From assembly GCA_900547725.1 (NCBI GenBank), contig URHR01000049.1:1-13780 (forward strand): a stretch of 13,780 nucleotides of DNA. The letters are read 5' to 3'. Numbering within the stretch: the stretch's first letter is position 1; each line of letters begins with the position of its first letter. This DNA comes from an uncultured Eubacteriales bacterium (lineage in GTDB: Bacteria; Bacillota; Clostridia; Oscillospirales; CAG-272). Below are positions 7,572-13,780 of this stretch, piece after piece. The notes beneath the pieces are model-generated. The model made no database searches, had not been told where the DNA came from, and saw only the letters and a list, made by a program, of their open reading frames with translations. The position numbers and the translations under genes were made by a program.

Positions 7572-7958
7572 TTATTTCCGTTGCCGGTTGTTGGTCAGAA
7601 ACTGATAAATCGCCGCGCCCGCCACACTGGAAAGCGGCACGGTGTAGGCAATGCCTTTCCCGTCGCGGACGGTTTCAAACTTTTCCTCCAGCCCCCGCAG
7701 CGCCGCGGGCGCCATGTCCTCGCGCACAAGGCTGAAGAGCACGCGCTTTTCGCTGTCCTCCAGTCCGAGGTAGTGGAGCAGATCCGAGTCCGCAGTCCCC
7801 CGCGCGCGCATACTCATCTGCATATTGATCTCAAACTCCTGCAGGTAGTCCATGTAAAACTCCGCTTTGTTCTTGTTGACCACCGTGATGAGCAGTTTCA
7901 GCTTCTTCGGCGCAACGTTTTCGGTCAGCGGAAAGCGCTTTTTGCGATTCTCTTCCAT
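7572..7958 (-). CDS. P-II-like regulatory protein (first of the pair)
   Basis: A 128-residue protein with a basic N-terminal extension followed by a P-II-like fold: strand KLLITVVNKNKAEFYMDYL, helix, the segment MSMRARGTA corresponding to the start of the T-loop, a short loop, strand RVLFSLVRED, second helix, and KGIAYTVPLSSVAG at the end. It is more divergent than the second P-II gene, lacking its GGT before the ARGT motif. It starts at ATG 7956-7958 with AAAGGAGGT close upstream, 12 bases after the stop of the DUF1538 gene. The position between a transporter and a second P-II protein suggests the pair senses a metabolite or nucleotide state and gates the transporter, perhaps as a heteromer. 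That is inference from gene order. Confidence 0.8.
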   Translation of the reverse strand: MEENRKKRFPLTENVAPKKLKLLITVVNKNKAEFYMDYLQEFEINMQMSMRARGTADSDLLHYLGLEDSEKRVLFSLVREDMAPAALRGLEEKFETVRDGKGIAYTVPLSSVAGAAIYQFLTNNRQRK

Positions 7959-7970
7959 GTCAAACCTCCT

Positions 7971-9497
7971 TTACAGGAAACTGATGATCTGCTCGTCGTC
8001 CGCGTCCAGAATCCGCTTCATGGCGATGCGCTCCCGCACCCTGCCGCGCAGGATTGCCTGGAAGCCGAGCAGTTGGATGGTGATCAGCGGCGTCATGGCA
8101 ACCATCGCCACGATACCAAAGGCATTGGAAAGGACTTTTTCCTGTCCGCCGAGAACCGCGCACGCGCCGATGGCAAAGGGCAGGATGAAGCTGGAGGTCA
8201 GAGGACCCGACGCAACGCCGCCCGAGTCAAACGCAATGGCGGTGTAAATCTTCGGCACGAAGAACGACAGCCCGAGCGAGAGGAAATAGCCCGGAATGAG
8301 GTAGTACAGAATGCTGAAATCCAACAGAATCCGCAACATGGAAAGCCCGATGGACAGCCCCACGCCAACCGACAGCGCAAGCATCATGGCGCGGCGGCTG
8401 ACCGTGCCGTTGGTGATGCCCTCCACCTGCTTGTTCAGAACGTGAACCGCAGGCTCGGCAAGCACCACGACCATTCCGAGCACGAAGCCCGCAACCACCA
8501 GCAGCGTGGGATGGTTGCCCGCCAACTCCTGCCCCATCTTGAAGCCGATGGGCATGAAGCCGACCGTGACCGAGGTCAGAAACAGCACCAATCCCGCAAA
8601 GGTGTAGAGGATGCCCACCGCGATATGCCGGATCTTCTTTTTCGGCAGATGCAGGAACGCCAGCTGAATGATGGCGAAAAACACCACGATCAGCCCGAGC
8701 GCCAGAGCAACCTCCTTGACCACGCCGCCGAGGGTGGGCAGGAAATTCGCGCCGATGTGCGATGTAATACTGTAATCGGGCAGGGCGTAGGTAATCTCCC
8801 CGCGAATCGAAATGCCGAGCGCCATGACCGCGAGAATCGGTCCGATGGAACAGAGCGCGACCAGACCGAAACTGTTCTCCCCCGCGTCCTTGCCGCCGAG
8901 GGTCGCCGCCACGCCTACGCCGAGCGCCATGATGAACGGCACGGTGATCGGTCCTGTGGTCACGCCGCCCGAGTCAAACGCCATGGGCAGGAAGTCCGCA
9001 TTGCCGTTGATGACCACGAGCGATGCCAGCGCAAACAGAAGCATATAGAAGAACATCAGCATGGAAGCAAGGCTCTTGCGGAACACGATTTTGAGGATTG
9101 CAAGAACCAGAAACAGTCCCACACCGATGCCGACCGTGACAATCATGAGCGTGCCGTTCATGACCTCCGCCACCTGCGTGGCAAGCACCGAGAGGTCGGG
9201 CTCCGCAACCGTAATGAACACGCCCATGACGAAACAGACCGCCAGAAGCAGACCGAGACTTCGCGACTTGGAAAGCCCCGCGCCGACCTGCTCTCCCATC
9301 GGGGTCATCGCCATGTCCGCGCCGAGATTGAACAGCCCCATGCCGAGGATCAGCATGACAGCCGAGACGCTGAAAGCCAGCATCTCCTGCCCTGTCAGAT
9401 GTACCAACGGGGTCAGGTTCAGAAGCAGGACGATCGCCGTCACCGGAAGCACCGATGTCAGCGCTTCTTTAAGCTTGAGAGAAAGAATTCGTATCAC
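7971..9497 (-). CDS. Double-DUF1538 membrane transporter
   Basis: A 508-residue membrane protein built from two homologous halves. The duplicated signatures are TVAEPDLSVLATQV (96-109) with VLAEPAVHVLNKQV (345-358), and AFDSGGVTTGPITVPF (173-188) with AFDSGGVASGPLTSSF (422-437). These belong to DUF1538 (PF07556). Each half has about six hydrophobic segments, an inverted or tandem repeat layout typical of secondary transporters. From memory, a split DUF1538 pair in Halomonas (UmpAB) has been reported as a cation/proton antiporter; here both parts are one polypeptide. The conserved DSGG and AEP motifs within membrane segments are plausible ion sites. It starts with GTG (9495-9497), with AAGGAGG 5 bases upstream, and is the first gene of the operon. 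Two P-II-like genes follow immediately. Confidence 0.9.
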   Translation of the reverse strand: MIRILSLKLKEALTSVLPVTAIVLLLNLTPLVHLTGQEMLAFSVSAVMLILGMGLFNLGADMAMTPMGEQVGAGLSKSRSLGLLLAVCFVMGVFITVAEPDLSVLATQVAEVMNGTLMIVTVGIGVGLFLVLAILKIVFRKSLASMLMFFYMLLFALASLVVINGNADFLPMAFDSGGVTTGPITVPFIMALGVGVAATLGGKDAGENSFGLVALCSIGPILAVMALGISIRGEITYALPDYSITSHIGANFLPTLGGVVKEVALALGLIVVFFAIIQLAFLHLPKKKIRHIAVGILYTFAGLVLFLTSVTVGFMPIGFKMGQELAGNHPTLLVVAGFVLGMVVVLAEPAVHVLNKQVEGITNGTVSRRAMMLALSVGVGLSIGLSMLRILLDFSILYYLIPGYFLSLGLSFFVPKIYTAIAFDSGGVASGPLTSSFILPFAIGACAVLGGQEKVLSNAFGIVAMVAMTPLITIQLLGFQAILRGRVRERIAMKRILDADDEQIISFL

Positions 9498-9566
9498 GAT
9501 TACCTCCTTGAACGTGGAATGTTTTTATCGTTTGGTGGGGGTGGCGTTTGGTGGGTTGAAAATTAT
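9498..9566 (-). promoter_or_regulatory. Leader of the DUF1538 operon with a direct repeat
   Basis: On the plus strand the 11-base CGTTTGGTGGG occurs at 9529-9539 and again at 9545-9555, a 16-base period. The region is strongly AC-rich on the transcribed strand. A GATAAA that could act as a -10 lies just downstream of the repeats, but no -35 is recognisable. The direct repeats could be a regulator site that replaces the -35; this is tentative. Confidence 0.3.
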
Positions 9567-9629
9567 CCCCTCATCAGTCGCTTGCGCGACAAACTGCTTG
9601 CAGTTTTCTTCCCACCCGAAGGGAAGGCT
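9567..9629 (+). repeat. Family 2 two-hairpin repeat, copy A (with extra hairpin)
   Basis: Begins CCCCTCATCAG, then hairpin 1 GTCGC (9577-9581) / GCGAC (9586-9590) and hairpin 2 CTTCCC (9608-9613) / GGGAAG (9621-9626). Unlike the other copies it carries a third perfect hairpin between them, AAACTGC (9591-9597) / GCAGTTT (9600-9606). Six T follow hairpin 2 (9629-9634), so it could terminate rightward transcription. Confidence 0.8.
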
Positions 9630-9687
9630 TTTTTGCAAGATTTCTTTCGTAATTACATAACAAGACGGTAAACGGGAATATATATAC

Positions 9688-9736
9688 GCCCTCATCCGTC
9701 GCTTACGCGACACCTTCCCCCTCGAAGGGGAAGGCT
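9688..9736 (+). repeat. Family 2 two-hairpin repeat, copy B
   Basis: Begins with GCCCTCATCC. Hairpin 1 is GTCGC/GCGAC with loop TTAC, hairpin 2 is CCTTCCCC/GGGGAAGG. The 49 bp are the exact reverse complement of copy C (9858-9906), with 121 bases between them, so the pair could form a long cruciform or RNA stem. Confidence 0.9.
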
Positions 9737-9857
9737 ATGATGCGTGACTTTCTCCTTTGGACTTGCTTTTTGAAGAGAACAGACTTGCTTCTTGAAGAAT
9801 GCTTTTTGAAAATATAAGGTATGAAGTACTCTTTATATAGCTTGCAGAACCAACGGA

Positions 9858-9906
9858 AGCCTTCCCCTTCGAGGGGGAAGGTGTCGCGTAAGCGACGGAT
9901 GAGGGC
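9858..9906 (-). repeat. Family 2 two-hairpin repeat, copy C (inverted, identical to B)
   Basis: Exact reverse complement of copy B over 49 bp; identity stops abruptly on both sides. The 121 bp between B and C are AT-rich, with imperfect repeats of a CTTGCTTYTTGAAGA type, and carry no supported gene. Confidence 0.9.
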
Positions 9907-9967
9907 AGATCGTGAAGGCGACCCACGATTCAAAGTCCTATTTGCCCTGTTCGCACCGCCTATAGCA

Positions 9968-10016
9968 GGCTTCCCCTCGGGGGGAAGCTGTCGCCGTAGG
10001 CGACTGATGAGGGGGG
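9968..10016 (-). repeat. Family 2 two-hairpin repeat, copy D (inverted, diverged)
   Basis: Read on the minus strand it begins CCCTCATCAG and has hairpin 1 GTCGCC/GGCGAC and hairpin 2 GCTTCCCC/GGGGAAGC. Compared with B and C the terminal C-G pair of hairpin 2 has become G-C and hairpin 1 has gained a pair, so both stems stay intact. Confidence 0.85.
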
Positions 10017-10054
10017 ATAAATCTCCGCCACCGTAGGAATGTATCTTTCACCCG

Positions 10055-10084
10055 AAGCGGAACGACACATGGGTCGTTCCGCTT
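10055..10084. repeat. Isolated 12-bp inverted repeat
   Basis: AAGCGGAACGAC (10055-10066) and GTCGTTCCGCTT (10073-10084) are perfect inverted arms around ACATGG. There is no T-tract on either side, so it is not a standard terminator. It lies between family 2 copy D and the X-Y copy at 10093. Confidence 0.7.
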
Positions 10085-10092
10085 TCGTCCAC

Positions 10093-10339
10093 CAACTAAC
10101 TTTCTACCACTTCTATCCGGTAGCGGAGAGAAACGGCAAGCCGTTGCCCAAATCCCGCTCGACGGGATTTGGCTCGGAGCAGCCGGAATTCGCAGCACGG
10201 TAAACGGCTACACCAAAATCCGCACTCTGTAAAGCAAGAATCAAAAATCCCCTTGTTTAAAGTTCTTGAAAGTCTTGAAAACTTCTTTCAAGAAGTTTTC
10301 AAGCAGGGTTTGGGACAGAGTCCCAAGGTCTTTTTTTTT
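10093..10339 (+). repeat. X-Y structured repeat, copy 2 (51-bp insertion in X)
   Basis: The X module shares TTCTATCCGGTAGCGGAG (10111-10128) with copies 1 and 3. After CGGAG it carries 51 extra bases (10129-10179) made of two hairpins, AACGGC/GCCGTT and CCAAATCCCG (10148-10157) / CGGGATTTGG (10163-10172), before CAGCCGG resumes. The GTAGC (10120-10124) / GCTAC (10207-10211) pair is kept. The Y module has a simple 14-bp stem, CTTGAAAACTTCTT (10274-10287) / AAGAAGTTTTCAAG (10290-10303). It ends in a hairpin with nine T that runs into the stop codon of the ABC gene. Confidence 0.85.
10310..10339 (+). terminator. Intrinsic terminator at the end of X-Y copy 2
   Basis: TTGGGAC (10310-10316), loop AGA, GTCCCAA (10320-10326), then GGTC and nine T (10331-10339). 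It is a standard terminator for rightward transcription, although no rightward gene lies upstream; the only sequence it could end is the repeat itself. The last T bases overlap the ABC gene's stop codon (10338-10340). On the leftward strand the same hairpin lacks a U-tract, so it is a poor terminator for the ABC gene. Confidence 0.75.
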
Positions 10340-13300
10340 ATTCGCTCCGTAAAGCCTCCACAGGGTTCTTCTTCGCGGCAAAGCCGGAAGGAATCAACCC
10401 TGCGATCAGGGTCAGGAACATGCTGATGGCAACCAGAATGACCGCCGCACCAACGGGTAGCACCGCGCGAAGCCCCGCAATGCCCGTGAAGTGGAAGAGA
10501 ATCACGTTGACAACCTGATTGAGCAGAAGCGTGATGACAATTCCAATAATGCCCGCTACAAACCCAACGATTAACGTCTCGGCGTTGAACACGCGCCCAA
10601 CATCCTTCTTTGATGCACCGATCGCGCGCAGAATGCCGATCTCTTTGGTGCGCTCCAGAACCGAAATGTAGGTGATGATGCCGATCATGATCGACGAAAC
10701 CACCAGAGAAATCGCAACAAACGCAATCAGAACGTAGGAAATTGCATTCACAATCGTCGTCACCGAGGACATCAGAAGCCCCACATAGTCGGTGTAGGAA
10801 ATCTTTTTGGATTCCTCAACCGTCCCGTTGTAGGAATCAATCAGCGCGCTGATCTCGTCCTTGTCCTCAAAGGTCGCGGCGAAAAGATAGATCGCGGAAG
10901 GCGAATCGGAATTCACGTCTCCCAGCAGCGAGAGATTCTTCCGGTAGGTCGACTTGGAGTAGTCGTGCGGAATCTCGTCCTCTTCGTAAAGCTTGTCTGC
11001 CTGCGCGGCGGACAGCATTGCTTCCATCTCGGCAACCGTCTTGTCGCCGAACGCCGCTTGGTTCAACTCGTCCTGCACCATCGCCGAAGCAATCGCCTGA
11101 ATCGCCATTGCCTTCAACTGCGGGTTTTCCATCACCATGTCCACCGTGACGCCCTCCTGCCCGAGCGTTTCCAACGCGGTGGAGAGAAGCTGCCGCAGAA
11201 CGGGGGCGGGGTAGGCGTTGATTTCCGCAACCTTTTCGGCAATCTGCTCTTCGGAAGGCACGGGCGCAAGAACGCGGCAGAGGAACTGCTTGGCTTCCGC
11301 CTCGGAGAGGGAAGCGAGGTAGTTGTGAATCGCGGTTCTCTTCTGTTCTTCGGTAATCACCTTGTCGCTCTTGAAGGGCTGACCCGTGATGATGTCGATG
11401 TCGGGGGAGTTCTTCTGTTCGTCCAGCATCCCGAGCTTCTGTGTCCGCGCCATCGCCTCGTCGGCAAGCGCGGAGGTGTAGCCGATGCTTCCCGACATGA
11501 ACGCCGAGGTTGCGTCATCGGTCGGACGGACAATGCCGACAACCTGCAGGGTAAAGCCGCGATCCGCGTCGCCGTAGAGCGACTCCAGCCCGCTGTCACT
11601 TGCCGAGAGGTCGGTGTATGTTCCGTTGGCGTTCTTTTCGTAGCATTCCGAGGCAAGCAGGAGACGGAAGCGCATCTGCTTGATTTCCTCGTAAGACCAC
11701 GCTTTGCGGTTTGAGAGATCCACAGGCTCGCCCTTCATGGCGGCAAGCATGACTTTGTTCATTTCCTCTTCGGTTCGTAAGCCGAGGGCAAAGAGCGCAA
11801 GGTCGCTGATTTCGTTGTGCTCGTCCACAATCAGAACCACCTCATTTGCCGCTTCCGGCCATCTGCCGCCCTCGTCGATCAGCTCGTACTTTTCGCGCAC
11901 AAGCGAGGAGACAAGGTTGGAGTCATTTTTGTCGAGCGGGGCGAGCATTTCGGTCCAGACGTTAAAGCCGCCCATCGACGTGCCCATCATACTGCTGAAA
12001 GGGGACTGCGAGGAACTGCCCGAGCCGGTTGAACCGCTCATGCCCGAGAGCCACGCGGCAACGTCCGGCTTGACGACTTTCCCCTCGTCTGAGCCGATCT
12101 CGTTGCCCTCGCGAACCAGAATGCTCCAGTTGAAGTCGTACTGATAGCGGATAGCGGAGAGGTACTTGGCGAACTCCTCCGAGCTTTCCAGATGCTTCTT
12201 GAAAGCGGTCAGGTCGTTCGATTCTGTTCCCGTAGAGCCGAGCGCGTTCATCAGCTGCGCCAGCACGATGCTTTCGTAGACCTTGTTGCGGTCGTGGTCG
12301 TGCGTATCGTCGCCGTTCGAATTCATCAGCGTGTTGACCAGTGCGGTCAGGTCAACCGACTCGGCGTGCAACTCGATCGGGTAGCTTGCCAGGGTGTCGC
12401 GCTGAACCGATTCGATATAGGCGTTCACGCCCGAGGACACCGAGAGAATCAGCGCAATGCCGATGATACCGATCGAGCCTGCAAAGGCGGTCATGAAGGT
12501 TCGCCCCTTTTTGGTCATGAGGTTGTTCAGCGAGAGCGACAGGGCGGTGAAGAAGGACATGGAGCGTTTCTTCTTGCCCGTGACCGACTGCTTTTTGCCG
12601 CCCAGACCGCCGAACTGCGCGCGCCGCGCCTCCTTGGCGTCAATGGCAAGGGGCGAACGCTTTTTCACGCGAGACAGCCCCGTTGCCGCAACGGGGGCGC
12701 TTTTTGCCTCCGCGCGGTAGGGGCGGCTGTCGTCGACGACCCGACCGTCCAGAACCTTGATGATGCGGCTCGAATAGCGCCGCGCCAACTCGGGGTTATG
12801 GGTAACCATGATAATGAGCTTCTTTTGGGAGATGCTCCGCAGGATATCCATAATCTGAATGCTTGTCTGCGTATCGAGCGCGCCCGTCGGCTCGTCCGCA
12901 AGCAGGATATCGGGGTCGTTGACCAGAGCCCGCGCGATGGCGACGCGCTGCATTTGTCCGCCCGACATCTGGTTGGGCTTTTTATGGATTTGCGCGGCGA
13001 GTCCGACCTGCTTGAGCGCGTCGATCGCGCGCCGCCTTCTTTCGCGCTTGGAAACGCCCGAGAGCGTCAGCGCCAGTTCAACGTTTGCAAGCACGGTCTG
13101 GTGCGGAATGAGGTTATAGCTCTGAAACACGAAGCCGATGGAATGGTTTCGGTAGGTATCCCAGTCCGCGTCGCTGTAGCGGCGGGTGGACACCCCGTTG
13201 ATGATGAGGTCGCCCGAGGTATACTGGTCCAGTCCGCCGATGATATTCAGCATCGTGGTTTTTCCGCATCCCGATGGACCTAAAATCGAGACGAACTCGT

Positions 13301-13391
13301 TCTCCCGAAAGTCCAGTGAGATGCCCCGCAACGCCTGCACTTTGGTGTCGCCTGTCGGGTACTCTTTCGTAATGTTTTTAAGGGAAAGCAA
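10338..13391 (-). CDS. ABC exporter, ATPase fused to an FtsX/MacB-type permease
   Basis: A 1017-residue membrane protein. Residues 1-225 are an ABC ATPase of the MacB/LolD type: Walker A GPSGCGKTT at about 38-46, Q-loop Q90, signature SGGQMQ at 143-148, Walker B LLADEP at 163-168 and H-loop H198, so ATP hydrolysis should work. A basic linker follows, then a first membrane helix (about 299-321), an extracytoplasmic domain of about 550 residues with a Gly/Ser-rich stretch near 445-470, and three helices (about 884-909, 937-960, 977-1001) with the FtsX motif EIGILRAIGASKKDVGRVF. It is longer than MacB (about 650) because of the outer domain. I start it at TTG (13389-13391), which has AAAGGAGG 8 bases upstream; the open frame reaches 13451 only through the promoter. 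Substrate unknown; peptides, antibiotics or envelope components are typical for the class. Confidence 0.9.
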   Translation of the reverse strand: MLSLKNITKEYPTGDTKVQALRGISLDFRENEFVSILGPSGCGKTTMLNIIGGLDQYTSGDLIINGVSTRRYSDADWDTYRNHSIGFVFQSYNLIPHQTVLANVELALTLSGVSKRERRRRAIDALKQVGLAAQIHKKPNQMSGGQMQRVAIARALVNDPDILLADEPTGALDTQTSIQIMDILRSISQKKLIIMVTHNPELARRYSSRIIKVLDGRVVDDSRPYRAEAKSAPVAATGLSRVKKRSPLAIDAKEARRAQFGGLGGKKQSVTGKKKRSMSFFTALSLSLNNLMTKKGRTFMTAFAGSIGIIGIALILSVSSGVNAYIESVQRDTLASYPIELHAESVDLTALVNTLMNSNGDDTHDHDRNKVYESIVLAQLMNALGSTGTESNDLTAFKKHLESSEEFAKYLSAIRYQYDFNWSILVREGNEIGSDEGKVVKPDVAAWLSGMSGSTGSGSSSQSPFSSMMGTSMGGFNVWTEMLAPLDKNDSNLVSSLVREKYELIDEGGRWPEAANEVVLIVDEHNEISDLALFALGLRTEEEMNKVMLAAMKGEPVDLSNRKAWSYEEIKQMRFRLLLASECYEKNANGTYTDLSASDSGLESLYGDADRGFTLQVVGIVRPTDDATSAFMSGSIGYTSALADEAMARTQKLGMLDEQKNSPDIDIITGQPFKSDKVITEEQKRTAIHNYLASLSEAEAKQFLCRVLAPVPSEEQIAEKVAEINAYPAPVLRQLLSTALETLGQEGVTVDMVMENPQLKAMAIQAIASAMVQDELNQAAFGDKTVAEMEAMLSAAQADKLYEEDEIPHDYSKSTYRKNLSLLGDVNSDSPSAIYLFAATFEDKDEISALIDSYNGTVEESKKISYTDYVGLLMSSVTTIVNAISYVLIAFVAISLVVSSIMIGIITYISVLERTKEIGILRAIGASKKDVGRVFNAETLIVGFVAGIIGIVITLLLNQVVNVILFHFTGIAGLRAVLPVGAAVILVAISMFLTLIAGLIPSGFAAKKNPVEALRSE

Positions 13392-13424
13392 TTTGCAATC
13401 CTCCTTTTGGTATCGTTCCTTTTT

Positions 13425-13452
13425 ATTATACCTCCCTTTTTTGAACGTCACG
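13425..13452 (-). promoter_or_regulatory. Promoter of the ABC exporter gene
   Basis: On the minus strand a perfect TATAAT (13425-13430) has CGTGAC (13447-13452) 16 bases upstream as a weak -35. Transcription would start near 13418, leaving a short leader with the ribosome binding site at 13400-13407. This supports the TTG start, since the longer frame would begin upstream of the promoter. Confidence 0.65.
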
Positions 13453-13491
13453 TGATTCTCCTATGAAAAGCGCTGAAATCCTCGGCGGAGG

Positions 13492-13594
13492 GGAAGACCT
13501 TGGGACTCTGTCCCAAGCCCTGCATAGGAAACTTCCCCCAAGAAGTTTCCTATGAACCTTCAAGAACTTTAACCAAGGAGATTTTTGATTCTTG
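13492..13594 (-). repeat. X-Y family: inverted Y module, copy 3a
   Basis: Read on the minus strand this matches the Y module of copy 2: it begins CAAGAATCAAAAATC, has a 12-bp stem CATAGGAAACTT / AAGTTTCCTATG (arms 13543-13554 and 13523-13534 on the plus strand), then CAGGG and the TTGGGAC/GTCCCAA hairpin (13500-13516), ending GGTCTTC. It has no T-run. It lies about 40 bases upstream of the ABC promoter and directly abuts a rightward X module at 13595. Confidence 0.85.
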
Positions 13595-13780
13595 CACTAA
13601 CCTGAACCGTTTCTATCCGGTAGCGGAGAGAGGCGACAGCCTTAGCAGCCGGAATTCGCAGCACGGCAAACAGCTACAATAGAATCTGCACACAAAAAAA
13701 ATAGGGGTAATAATCCCCTTAGTTAAAGGTCTTGAAGGTTCTTAGGGGTGGCGGTTGCAGAGCAACCGCCAGTAGCGAAG
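13595..13780 (+). repeat. X-Y structured repeat, copy 3b (runs off the window)
   Basis: The X module is identical to copy 1 over CACTAACCTGAACCG and on through TCCGGTAGCGGAG, with a 17-bp insertion (13629-13645, containing AGGC/GCCT) at the point where copy 2 has 51 bp. The GTAGC (13620-13624) / GCTAC (13673-13677) pair is kept. A small GGGG/CCCC hairpin (13704-13718) precedes Y. The Y module matches copy 1 almost exactly, with GGCGGTTGC (13750-13758) / GCAACCGCC (13762-13770) around a different loop (AGA instead of TTT). The rest lies beyond the window. No gene was found between 13453 and the window end. Confidence 0.85.

Noticed and set aside
7167..9671. An 834-codon open frame on the plus strand across the DUF1538/P-II genes
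   Set aside because: It is antisense to four well supported features with ribosome binding sites. Its product is a string of Arg, His, Gln and Asp typical of a GC-rich shadow frame, with no recognisable domain.
9688..9906. Copies B and C as the terminal inverted repeats of an insertion sequence
   Set aside because: The 121 bp between them cannot encode a transposase, no target-site duplication was seen, and diverged copies A and D lie outside, so a repeat cluster explains it better.
9703..9933. A 76-codon open frame on the minus strand in the repeat cluster
   Set aside because: It is made mostly of translated family 2 repeats (copies B and C give the LRDTFPLEGEG-type strings). It has no ribosome binding site and no conserved protein features.
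9567..10016. CRISPR array
   Set aside because: The repeats are in opposite orientations with unequal spacing (about 60-120 bp) and contain strong internal hairpins. There are no regular spacers and no cas genes.
12192..13283. A 363-codon plus-strand open frame opposite the ABC ATPase
   Set aside because: It is a shadow of the ABC gene with skewed Arg/His/Val composition and no motif. The same holds for 5835-6965 opposite the DUF2079 gene and for the minus-strand frame at 661-1443 opposite tcdA.

Overview
The window looks like a chromosomal segment of an uncultured, fairly GC-rich clostridial Firmicute. Support for this: strong AGGAGG-type ribosome binding sites, sigma-A promoters of the TTGACA/TATAAT type, frequent GTG and TTG starts, Firmicute-type membrane and ABC families, and many palindromic intergenic repeats. 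A precise taxon cannot be read from the sequence.

Layout. 51-560 (-) is a small COG2426 membrane protein. Back-to-back promoters separate it from tcdA (697-1449, +), which overlaps a small Xre-type regulator gene (1446-1670, +). An AT-rich SNF2-family helicase gene follows (1833-4562, +) and looks foreign against its GC-rich neighbours. A bidirectional terminator (4586-4611) separates it from a convergent two-helix membrane protein of unknown family (4617-5144, -). Next, read right to left, is a four-gene operon (9497 down to 5409, -): a double-DUF1538 membrane transporter, two P-II-like proteins and a DUF2079 membrane protein. The last gene (10338-13391, -) is a one-piece ABC exporter, an ATPase fused to an FtsX/MacB-type permease with a very large extracytoplasmic domain.

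Intergenic DNA holds two families of structured repeats. Family 1 (called X-Y here) has full or partial copies at 5179-5407, 10093-10339, 13492-13594 (Y module, inverted) and 13595-13780, and possibly a tail at 1-50. Each rightward copy whose end lies in the window stops 0-11 bp from the stop codon of the next leftward gene. Copies differ by whole hairpins inserted at fixed points, and their stems change in a compensatory way. Family 2 is a 48-49 bp two-hairpin unit with four copies between 9567 and 10016, two in each orientation; the inner pair is a perfect inverted repeat.

How the parts work together: the DUF1538/P-II genes probably form a regulated membrane transport module, with the P-II proteins controlling the transporter. 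The Xre regulator and the helicase gene may be a small acquired unit, possibly in genome defence, but that is inference. The strongest candidate for something undescribed is the X-Y family, which could be a structured RNA or a non-autonomous mobile element with a built-in terminator.
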